Below, piece by piece: positions 44,500 to 54,374 of a stretch of DNA of 64,000 bases. The notes under the pieces were generated by a model, which worked only from the letters and a program-made list of their open reading frames with translations, was not told the DNA's origin and did no database searches. Within the stretch, counting starts at the first letter, position 1. The number at the start of each line of letters is the position of its first letter. Both the position numbers and the translations under genes were made by a program. This stretch comes from Dactylorhiza incarnata (lineage: Eukaryota > Streptophyta > Magnoliopsida > Asparagales > Orchidaceae). The stretch spans positions 7,130,001 to 7,194,000 of the forward strand of contig JAWHQI010000064.1 in assembly GCA_033032865.1 (NCBI GenBank), in the 5' to 3' direction.

Positions 44500-46581
44500 T
44501 TAAACATAAACATTAGTTAGCAAACATACTAAAAAAATGTGATATGAATATGAAAAAGAGAGAGTAAATACATTACTTGGTCGTTTATTAGGCTTCTCAA
44601 AATGACTCTTCAATCTCGCGTTTGATAAACCTTTTGGTCGAACAGCCGCCGGATTCCTTATATGCCCTTTCCTTTCAGTCTGGTCGGGAGCCGAACCATT
44701 CTTCATCCTCTCATCCTTCGCCACAATTTCTTGTGTTGTTCTCCCCAACTCAGTCATCACATTTATTACGTGCTCCTTGGCGAGTGAAGAAGTCTCAATT
44801 GTTCTTGCCAACTCATATGTGAAACACATGAGATGACTTCTAAACACTAAGTTGGACTCCAAAATATTTAGGTGTGGTGTTTTGGAGAAGTACAAACCCT
44901 GTTTAGCTGTGCGAGTGAATCTCTTTAGCATGTATTTTGGTTGAATCTGCTTCAAATTTTTGGTATTGTACACCCTTAGAATATGTTGGCATAGGATTCC
45001 TCTTGTTTCAAATCCCTTGCAAGAACATTCGGCATCGAAGGATGTTGAGTCAACTTTGACAATCCATTGTTTTTCATGTTCGGACCCGTCACAATGCTTA
45101 GTGACAAATATAACCTCATTATTAGAGTTTTGGATCTCTTCTATAATGTTTACATTAATTGCACCTTCCATATATGTTTTCTCAAATATGGAGAACATTT
45201 TTCGTGTATATATCTTGGACGCTTGTTTTAGGAGCAAACATTTTTGAAACTTGAGAGTAATGGTACCTTCATTGCACCTAAAGTCCTTTTCTTGCTCTGA
45301 TCGCCGCCAAGATGAAATTAACTTCTCCATTCCATTAAAGCACTCAACTAAAGAACTTGTGGCCTTTGAACATCCAAGTAAACCGTTGTTGGCGGATTCA
45401 CTTCTTTGAGTGGACAATATACCCAAATCTAAGATATCCTTATTAAAAGTTGTGGACCACTTACTTCTAACCTTGTGTAGATCATCCAACCACCTATTGT
45501 TCTCCAAATTTCCTCTTGTAATTAGTCCGCTCCAATGCACATCAAACTCAACCTCGGTATCACATTTACTCATGCAATGATAAAATAAAGATCTTACACT
45601 CTTAACATGGTTGAATGTTGGCACCTTTGACGGGGCTTTTTTTGATATATGCCACTGACAAAGCCGGTGGCGACTAGTACTAAAAACTCTATCAATCGCG
45701 ACCGCCATTGCTTGATCTTGATCTGTGAATATGGTGGTTGGTTGCTTGCCACCTACAAATCTCAAGAACATTTCAAAAACCCAGCAAAATGATTCTATGG
45801 TTTCAGCTGCTACAAAAGCCCCACCAATAAACACATTCTGTCAATGATGATTCACCGCAATGAACGGTGCACACGCTAAATTATATTTGTTGAGGCGATA
45901 AGTTGTATCAAATATTATAACATCGCCAAAACTGTCGTAGTCAATTTTACTATGACCATCCATCCAAAAAAAACTTGTTAACCTATTAAACTCATCTGTT
46001 TGAACATCAAAAGAAAACATGCTATCTACCAATTGTCTATCCTTGAATAGTTTCAACAAACTATTCGAGTCGCCGAATTCTATAAGAGCAGCCCTTTCTC
46101 GTTGAACATAGTTATACGCATCGCTTTTAGAAAACCCAATGTTTTCAAAACCCCCAACCTCTCCGGCTATAAACCTGTAGGCATCAGACGTTATGAGGCC
46201 AACTCCTGTCATATTCTTCAAAAGGCAGCCTTGATCATCAGATACTTTCCTATTTGACCGCAACAAATGAATATCCTTCTCCAAAACAAGAGGGTGATTG
46301 TGCTCTTCTAGGAATTTAGTTACTACCCAGTTCTTGCCCTCTTTATCAGCGGTGAACTGTATGGAAGCCTTACATCCGGTACGATTATCTAGTTTGTGAT
46401 ACTTTCTTTGACTGTCTACATCTTGAACGGAGCGATTCAAACCAGCTTTGGAACAAGAGTACTCTCTAACCTTTATAATTCGAGTATGTGTCCAGTACCA
46501 GATATGTTGTTTACGAACACTAAAACCAGTTTTGTGAGCATAATCGCAATACACCTTGTAGGCTTCTATATCTGAATGCAC
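44500..46581 (-). pseudogene. FAR1/MULE-type transposase, N-terminus missing
   Basis: One frame runs from 46,581 to 44,500 with a single TGA at 45,841-45,843. In order: a FAR1-type DNA-binding region (SDIEAYKVYCDYAHKTGFSV, CKASIQF, HNHPLV), the MULE domain with FGDVIIFDTTYRLNKYNLAC, then TIFTDQDQAMAVAI, and a SWIM zinc finger CSCKGF..GILCQHILRV. FAR1-type proteins derive from Mutator-like transposases. The stop replaces the codon after the HH of CAPFIAVNHH, probably Arg CGA by C-to-T change. The first codons are cut off by the LTR at 46,582. A splice donor near 44,580 and an acceptor near 44,495 would add a short last exon. It converges with the Ulp1-type gene, as in Ulp1-carrying MULEs. Confidence 0.88.
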
Positions 46582-48970
46582 TGTTGGGAAAAATGCAGTG
46601 GTGCTTGCCTAAAAAAACATCAAAAAGGAAAAGATGAAAAAACTACTCCTCTATCTGCCATCTATTCATTAAGGAAGAAAGCGACGAAATCCGGCCAGAT
46701 TACACTGAATGTAGTGTCCTCCTAAGTGAGGATCCAATCCCCCTTTTATAGCTTCTGAGGGGGAGTCTTGGTAATTGTGCCACTAGGGGTACGGTTATCC
46801 GCACTCCCATAATGGGGGTGCGGGTATCTGCACTCCCATGATGGTGGCGCGGCTATCCGCACCCCCATGATGGAGGTGCGGCTATCAACACCCTCATGAT
46901 AGAAGATTTAATTATCTGCACCACCATGATGAGCGGATTCTACTATCTTCACTCCCATGATGTGAGATTTTATTATCCCCACCCCCATAATGGGGGATTT
47001 TACTATCCGCACCCCCAGGATGGTGAATTTTACTATATGCACCCCCAAGATGGGAGAATTTTGCTATCTGAACCCCCATGATGAGGGATTTTACTATCTG
47101 CACCCCCATTATGACGGGCTTTACTATCCGCACGCCATGGTCCGGAGGTGACATCGGAGGTCGAGAGGCGACGACGGAGGTCGGGACGCGGCAGCAGAGA
47201 TCGGGAGGCGACGACGGAGGTCTGGAAGCGATGACGATGTCTACAACGTCGCGACGGTGGGAGGCAGCGGGGACGGGAGGCGGCGGAGGCGACGACGACT
47301 GCTGGAGGCGGCGACGGCGACGACAACGTCACGGTGGTGGGAGGCGGCGGAGAGAACGACTGCTGGAGGCGGCGGCGGCGCCGGGAGGTGGCATTTGGAG
47401 GGGACGCTGGGAGGCGGAGGCGATGCCGGGAGGAGACGACGGCGCTGGAGGCGGCGGCGATGACGCGGGAGGCGGCGACGACGACGCGGGAGGCGGCGAC
47501 GACGACGCGGGAGGTGGCGGCGGTGCGGGAGGCGGCGGCGCGGGAGGCGGCGGCGCGGGAGGCGGCGGCGCGGGAGGCGGCGGCGCGGGAGGCGGCGGCG
47601 CGGGAGGCGGCGGCGGTGCAGGAGGCGGCGGCGCGGGAGGTGGCGGCGCGGGAGGCGGCGTTGGGAGGCGGCGGCGGCGTTAGGAGGCGACGGCTGTGCC
47701 GGGAGGCGGAGGCGACGCTGGGAGGAGACGACGACGCCGGGAGGCGAAGGCGGCGGGAGCTGGCGACGGCGCGGGAGGCGGCGGCGGCGGGAGGCAGCGG
47801 CGGCGGCGGGAGGCAGCGGAGGGAGGCGCTGGCAGCGTCGGGAGGCGGAGGCGGCGTCGGGAGGCGCAAGTGGCGTCGGAAAGCGGAGGCGGGAGGCGGC
47901 GGCGGCGGGAGGCGCAGGCGGCTTCGGAAGGCGGCGACGGGAGGCGGCGGCGGCATCAGGAGGCGCAGGCAGCGGCGGGAGGCGCAGGCGACGTCGGGAG
48001 GCGCATGCGGCGTCGGGAGGCGCATGCGGCGTCGGGAGGCGCAGGCGGCGTCGGGAGGCGCAGGCGGCGTCGGGAGGCGCAGGCGGCGTCGGGAGGCGCA
48101 GGCGGGGTCGGGAGGCGCATGCGGCGTCGGGTGGCGCAGATGGCATCGGGAGGCGACGAGGGCGGTCGGGAGGCGACGAGGGCGGTCGAGAGGCGACAAC
48201 GGCGGTCGGGAGGCGACAGCGGCGGTCGGGAGGCGATGGAGGGAGGCGATGGAGGGAGGCAACGGAGGTCAAGCACGGCGGCGGGAATCGAGCCCGACGT
48301 CGGGAGTCCAGCGTGGTGAGGGGCGACGAGCGCGGTGATCACGATCACGCATGCGCGGAGGCGCCCACGCACTTCCATGCGCGGCCTCCCTGTGCGCTGA
48401 TGTGATGGCCCAGTTTGGGCGCTTACCAAGTCAGCGGCCAATGGGGGCGCTGAATCAGCGGCCCCTAGGGGTGGAAGCTTGAATGCCCCCTGCGCGACAA
48501 TGCCGCGCGGCAGTTCCGCACGCCATTCTATTCGCGCGTTGTACTTTTTGTCGTGCGGCAAGACTATTGATGCGTGTGCGGTCCTGGCGCACTGCAGGCG
48601 TGCGGCGGGCGTGCGATGAGCGTGCGGCGGGCGAGGTCCCTTCGCGCGGCGTGCACGGTCCTCGCGCGCTGCGTGCACGACGCTTGAGGGTTGTGATTGC
48701 GTGCATGACTCGCATAGTGTGGTGTGGCGTGAGTGGATGGGCGTTTCGGCGTCCGATTGGGAGACTACAAACTCAGAATTGCGCGAGAATGAGTCTGCTG
48801 GAATTGTATAGGCGGGCCGGTCGAGGTCGACGCAAAATATCTCCGGGTTCGACCGAACTATTTTTGGGGAATCTCATAATTTATAATGTACGAGTGAGAG
48901 ACACAGGGCACCGCTCCTACGACCAACCACGACAGTATCCCGACCGTGACAGTACCACGACCACAACAGG
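46582..48970 (-). repeat. GC-rich LTR, right border uncertain
   Basis: It starts TGTTGGGAAAAATGCAG at 46,582 inside the FAR1 frame. The best right end is CCACAACA at about 48,970, giving TGTTG/CAACA termini. Minus-strand TATA-like box CTATAAAAGG at 46,742-46,751. Upstream of it come about 11 units of roughly 30 bp with the palindrome CCCCCATGATGGGGG (46,795-47,130), then a long GGGAGGCGGCGGCG-type low-complexity array (47,150-48,260). Long open frames on both strands in that array are artefacts of its composition. No target duplication was found, so it may be a 3' LTR of a truncated element. Confidence 0.55.
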
Positions 48971-51480
48971 CATGGGGCTCCGCCCCTATCAATTAATTAA
49001 TGCAATTTAAAATAAACACAGTATTAATGAATGCGAAAAATAATTAAACACTATTTTAAAAAAAAGTCTTCATCCTTATTCATAAAAAATTCTCCATTCT
49101 TATTTATATAATATCAATATTTCATAATTAATTTTTCATAAGTAATTTTTCAAATTAAATTGATGGGTTACATCGTTATTTTTCAAATTAATTTAAATAA
49201 AATTGATATGTCTAATGATAGCCTACCATAGTAGATCTAAGAGCTCTAATAAAAACTTTTCAAATTTATGAATTTTTTGTATTGCTTTTAATTTAAAGAC
49301 ATGATGTAATTACTTAAATGAAAATTGGATGGGGATATTTGACAATTTTAAATTTTTCCTCAAAAATAAATTTTCCCTTTTAAAGATAATCTAGTGCTCC
49401 GTTTCTCATGACGAGGCGGGTGCAAACGCGACAAACGCGTCTTGCAGCGGCGTTTGCCGTCACCGCCGCTCGTCACCGCCGCCCGCGATGCCAAATGAAC
49501 CACATGTATATACATCATTCATATGTACATAAAGAACGCGGTTTTCTATTTTAAGCACATGTATATACATAATTATATATATAATTATTAATTAAATTAG
49601 TTTATAGGAAAAGTCAGAATCTTAAGGGGCTGCTGCCCACACGCGGTTTCCAACGTCCGTTAGTACTACTAGTGATGGCCCGAACTCGAAGTGTGAACCA
49701 GAGCACTTTCACATGAGCCGAAGACCAGGTCACGTTGACTTGTTAACCGTCGTACGTCAAGTACGGCCAACACAAAAAGCATTTCTTTACTGTTTACATT
49801 TTGACGGAAATTCATATTAATCTAAAATTTGATAGAGATTAGGATTAAATATTACCGTCAAAGCTGGATGATAAACTTTCATAATCATACTCGCATGGTT
49901 TAATAATTATAATCTAATTTCTTGCCAGACCCCTGACCTGTACGTGCCAAGAGGAAATTATTGAGCCCGACCCACGTTCGTGACAATGAGCTGCTACCGA
50001 AATTTGAGGGATTAACATAAGCTTTTCTGATCTTTTTTTTAATAATTTTCGTGTATATTATGACCCACGTTCATGAAGGTTACCCCACCTATGGAGCTTC
50101 GTTTGCTTTTATGCTCAAAACTAGTTTTCTTATCTTGGTGGCGGGATCATAACCACTATCCTGCCAAACATACATTTCATGATGACGACGTTTTTGTCCA
50201 AACTCATCAGAGCAAAAAAAAAGCCGCACCAAACGGAGCCTAATTTGATTTATTATGGACGGCAATGGCGGTCATGAACACGGTGGTACGGAACTTCATC
50301 CTCTTTATGTTCAAAACTAGTTTTCTTTTCTTGACGGTCATAACAGTTGTCATGCCGAACATGCATTCTGTGACTGTGGCGGTTTTGATCAAACTCACCG
50401 AAGAAACCCCCCACCCCCAAATAGAGCTTATATGTCTATTTAATATTTGGACATTAATATTAACAATTCAGCTAATCGGTACATTAAATATGCCGGAATC
50501 TCCCAAATCGTTCAAATGGAAGGAGCTGCGCACAATATCTATTGTGTTAAATATTTGATGAAGAGAACGGTTAGAACTTAGAACTATTGAAGATTTTTCT
50601 TTTATATTAAAATTTCCATATTTATATTTTGCATAAATTTATTTAATTTATTTATTATATTCTCATCCATTTTTTAAATAGTTTAAGACTTTAAGTTATG
50701 CTATTTTATTTTTATTTTATAAGTAAATGAGATGGCCCTAATGGGTGTAATGACATAGTATGACCTTCCTTATTAATAATAATAGATGATAGATATCACC
50801 CAGTATTCCTGGACCCATTCGAACTCGGAATTTGAAGAAGAGGAAATGTGGTGATATTAATTACAACCAAATGAAGAGGGGTTTCGCAGGTTTGGACGGA
50901 CTTGTCATTTCTCAGTGGCAATTTTGGCATTGAAGAATTACTTGGACTTTTCAAAGTCGATAAATACTTTGGGCTCTGTTTGCAATAGTTGTGGCGGTAG
51001 GAAAAGTAGTGGTTAGAAACTAGTGATGGAATTATATCTAGTTAAAAAAAAGTAATAGTAGAAAAAAGTAGTACGAGGAGAATGAAAATGTAGCGATGTG
51101 AGAAGAAAAGCATCAAAAAGCTCATTTCAGCTTTTTTGGAAGTAAGATGGTCACTGCTTTCCAAAAGGACATGAAAATATCTTTTTGACGCAAATATGTT
51201 TCCCAGTCGCTGGTGTTGGCCGCTGCATGAATGGCGTTGCCCCCTTCGCCTGCCCGTTGTGCGACCAACTCGCACCTGCACAGCGTGGCACGATCACAGT
51301 CTGCTACAGCCGATCGAACGCCTCAACACCTAGCATCTTGTTAGAATCCGCAATCAACGCCTGTAGAAAGAAGCAGGCAGAAGAAGCAGGAGAAGGCGGT
51401 AGCTAAAGAAGATAAATGTATCTTTTTGTTTATATGTTTGTATTTAATTTTACTGTGTAAGTTATGTAACCGGCATTAGT
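48971..51480. other. AT-rich intergenic sequence with possible MITEs
   Basis: No gene is recognised. Two adjacent related units of about 150-170 bp (50,090-50,240 and 50,270-50,440) both contain TTCAAAACTAGTTTTCTT or CTCAAAACTAGTTTTCTT and end with CCAAACGGAGCCTA or a variant; inverted GGAGCTTCGTTTG-type starts suggest MITEs. 49,390-49,505 has a similar GTGCTCCGTTT start. GC-rich 51,220-51,330 has short frames on both strands without recognisable product. Confidence 0.35.
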
Positions 51481-51886
51481 TAATGGTGACACGTGTATGT
51501 CAGTTTTATTGTATTGTGTGGTTGAAATCGATCAAATTCACTTATAAAGTGAATCGAAATGTAACTGTTGAAAGTAATGAAAACTACTGTTCCATCTTCA
51601 TCTCTCCGTTTATGCTGTTCTTTTCCTGCAAAACAAAAGCTTAACTTCAATTCGACTTCCATTATTGGTATCAGAGTTATGTTCAAAGGTATGAGACAAA
51701 ATAAGGATTGTAAAAAGAGCCATCAGAGAGTTGACGTCCTCGTTCATTGGAATTGAAACAAATCTTCAAATTCCTCACTCAGGCTTATCATCGCATGGTA
51801 GCCTCTAGTATATAGACGTTTCTTTAATCCCATAGCGGAGTTCCCGTATTCGACAGCAAATTCTTCGACTACTGGAGTATGCAAAT
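51481..51886 (+). pseudogene. Start of another copia element: LTR end, primer site and gag N-terminus
   Basis: TGGTATCAGAG at about 51,666-51,676 is the Met-tRNA primer site, preceded by an LTR end TTCGACTTCCATTA. From 51,837 the frame GVPVFDSKFFDYWSMQIE is the typical N-terminal gag segment of plant copia elements (usual form P-x-F-D-G-x-N-Y-x-x-W). Upstream stops suggest decay. It is cut at 51,887 by Sirevirus D; the rest should lie beyond the right edge of the window. The LTR start is not clear. Confidence 0.6.
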
Positions 51887-51923
51887 TGAAAGTGCATAGT
51901 GTGCCTCTGAGAATTCTCTAGAG

Positions 51924-51971
<48 letters not shown>

Positions 51972-52877
51972 AGAGAATTAAAATTATTTTTATCCCAGCT
52001 GTGAATATAATAAAATAATCTAAAGATTTATGCTCAATCAAGATCTCAGACAGAATAAAATAGTGCTGAAATATAAAGCAGAAAACAGTAATGTAAACTA
52101 GCTATGAGGGACAACACTGAAAATTAGCAAACCAGAAGACACAAAGATTTTATAGAGGTTTCCCAAAATGTGGATAGTCCTATCTTCTACCACCTGGTAG
52201 GATTGCACCAACAGTGCCTGAGTCTTTTGACAAGGAGACTCTCAGAACCACTGATCTTTTGACAATGAGATCATGAACCGCCAGATCTTTTGATAAGGAG
52301 ATCTTTAACCACCAGATCTTTTGATAAGGAGATCTTAAACCACCAGATCTTTTGATAAGGAGATCTTGAACCACTGAATCCTTTGAAGTGGGATTAATAA
52401 AACTCTTTTACAGAAGGGAATTAGAAGGAGAAAGAAGAAGAGAAATGGTGTAGGAATTCTGTTCTCAGAATTCTTATGGAGGTTGTGTGATACACAACTT
52501 CTTGTATCTATCACTGGATCTGCTCTTGATTAACTCATGCTTATGATAGTGATGTATTGCAGGAGCTTTGATTGTCAGATCCTTTGTGTTTCTGCTGATT
52601 GAGAACTGGCTGCTATGAGATGGTGATGAAGAGCAGCTTTCAGATCCTTTGTTCTTTTCTTCTGATTAAGATCAGCCTGCTATGTGATTGTGATGAATAT
52701 CAGCTGTTATTATCTTCTCTGTATATTTTCTATTAGGGTTCCTGAGGGAAGAAGAAGAAGAGATCCATGGAGAGAAGATGATGGCCGATTGTAATGAATG
52801 CCTTGCTTTTCTCTTTCTTCTCATCCCTTTTATTGTCCAGTTCAATTTGAATTTCTTTTCCTTTTCTGGTAAGAGCT
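51887..52877 (-). repeat. 3' LTR of Sirevirus D, part 1
   Basis: On the plus strand it begins TGAAAGTGCATAG. A run of 40 G (51,925-51,964) sits at the conserved C-rich motif near the LTR end. The leader hairpins are at 52,190-52,385. Minus-strand TATA-like CAATAAAAGGG at about 52,826-52,836. Confidence 0.85.
52195..52385 (-). promoter_or_regulatory. Leader hairpin chain of LTR D
   Basis: Units share a loop TTTTGA(T/C)AA(G/T)GAG but have different closing stems: AGTCT..AGACT, TGATC..GATCA, AGATCT..AGATCT (three times) and AATCC..GGATT. AACCACC-type spacers separate them. The stems differ while pairing is kept. Confidence 0.6.
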
Positions 52878-54311
52878 TGTTGTGAATTGTATCCACAATA
52901 ACCTTGATTTGAAGAAGACCTCTTGAACTAAGTTGAATTGAGTTTGTATTTGATTTGGTTTTCTAGTTATGTGTTGACAGGTTATTACATTCTAAGTACA
53001 AACCAATGTCAGGTTTCAATGGGTCATAAAGCATAGGCCTACGCAATGTAATTCCTCATTGTAGATCGACCAAGGTGTTGACTCATGTGAAATCTCTCTA
53101 GTGGGATGTACTTCATATTCAAACACTATGGAAGAGTCAAAGAAGAAGCTAAGAAAAAGATATTGTTGTTCTTAAGGAATGGAAGAAATAATCCTAAGTA
53201 TATTCGTCGAGTAAGAATCTTGATTCGTCGAGTGATAATCTTGATTCGTCGAGTAATGTTTTTCTACTCGTGAAAATACTTCTCGTCTTATCTTTAAGTT
53301 TCAAAGTATTTTCGTCGAAGAACTTTTCGTCGAAGGAGAATTCGTCGAAGAACTTTTCGTCGAAGTAGAATTCGTCGAAGACAAATTCATCGCGTAATTT
53401 CCTCTATCCAACAAATTGGTTCAGCGTGGTTTCTATTTCAAAATCGCACACGACTTTCCTTTAGGGCTTCTGCCATGTACAGTACACATGGAAGGTTTTC
53501 CCTAATTTGCGTTTATAGCCGTTGGAGAAAGATCTATATATAAGAAAGGGTTATTTCACTCAACCCTAATCGCGCCTATCTTAAGAAATCGGAAGACGTC
53601 CGTCGACTGTTGTTCGTTCTCGCAAATCTCACCTTCGCCGACAAGCCTCTTTGCGCGACTCTTCTTGAAGAAAGGATTTAACTAGAGCTCTGATCTCTAC
53701 TTTCTCAAGTTCCTTTCAGATGTAGTTGTGTCCTAAGTTTTCAGATCAAGTTCTCTCAAGACAAGATTTCTTCTTCCTCCTCTCAAGATCCAGATTTTTA
53801 GTTCAGTCAAGGAAGAAGAAGATCTATTATTTTTAGATCTGAAGAAGTTAAATCTCAAGGAGATTTCAGAAGATTGTTTCTCAATCTAAGTATTGTAAAA
53901 CTCCTTTTACATATCTTGTAGGAAGTTTTACTTCCGAGTGTAGGAGTTGCAACTCCGAGTTTGTAGGGGATTTTGTCTCCGAGTTTGTTGGAGCGTTGTC
54001 TCTAAGTTTGTAGGAAGTTTCACTTCCGAGTTTGTAGGAGCTTTGTCTCCGAGTTGTAGGAGTTTAACTCCGAGTTGTAGGATTATTCATAATCCAAGAA
54101 TAGTGAAGTAGCATAGTCTAGCCAGTCATGCTAGATATGTAAGGTCGAAAGTGGACGTACCCATTCCGTGGAACCACTATAAATCCTTGTGTTGTGCTGT
54201 GCTCTTTTGGTTTCTGTGTGCTTTTATTTAAAGTTTATAATTCCGGGAAAAGCCATAGAATCCACCTATTCACCCCCTCTATGTTATTTAGGTAGCAACT
54301 AGATAATTTCA
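52878..54311 (+). repeat. 5' LTR of Sirevirus C
   Basis: TGTTGTGAATTG..TAATTTCA. U3 array of TTCGTCGAA/TTCGTCGAG units at 53,200-53,400; TATA-like box TATATATAA at 53,535-53,543; leader hairpins 53,921-54,095; CACCTATTCACCCCCTCTAT near the end. Confidence 0.93.
53921..54095 (+). promoter_or_regulatory. Leader hairpin chain of LTR C
   Basis: Eight stem-loops in series: 53,921-53,935 (GGAAGT..ACTTCC), 53,943-53,956 (GGAGTT..AACTCC), 53,966-53,980 (GGGGA..TCTCC), 53,990-54,003 (GGAG..CTCT), 54,013-54,027 (GGAAGT..ACTTCC), 54,037-54,050 (GGAG..CTCC), 54,059-54,071 (GGAGTT..AACTCC) and 54,080-54,095 (GGATTAT..ATAATCC). The spacers are GAGTTTGTA or GAGTTGTA. The same chain is in the 3' LTR at about 58,164-58,340. 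Confidence 0.65.
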
Positions 54312-54313
54312 AT

Positions 54314-54329
54314 CGGTATCAAAGCGAGG
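54314..54329 (+). other. Primer binding site of Sirevirus C
   Basis: CGGTATCAAAGCGAGG stands two bases after the 5' LTR. It differs from the usual TGGTATCAGAGC at the first base and in the middle. Confidence 0.75.
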
Positions 54330-54374
54330 TTGCTCTCTAAAGGTTAACACCTTGAACAAGATCTCTAAATATAG

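Noticed and set aside
47033..48678. Very long open frames on both strands (up to 409 codons)
   Set aside because: They arise from the GGGAGGCGGCGG-type low-complexity array, which lacks stops in most frames; the products are Arg/Pro/Ala/Gly repeats without domain character.
46582..48988. Right border of the GC-rich LTR at GCCCCTATCA with TG/CA termini
   Set aside because: The following bases ATTAA do not match TGCAC before the left border; the CACAACA end at about 48,970 gives a better terminal inverted repeat, though also without a duplication.
51042..51406. Possible host gene exon in a GC-rich patch
   Set aside because: Short frames exist on both strands and one reading vaguely recalls an ankyrin repeat (GGNAIHAAANT), but there is no second repeat, no exon chain and no start to support it.
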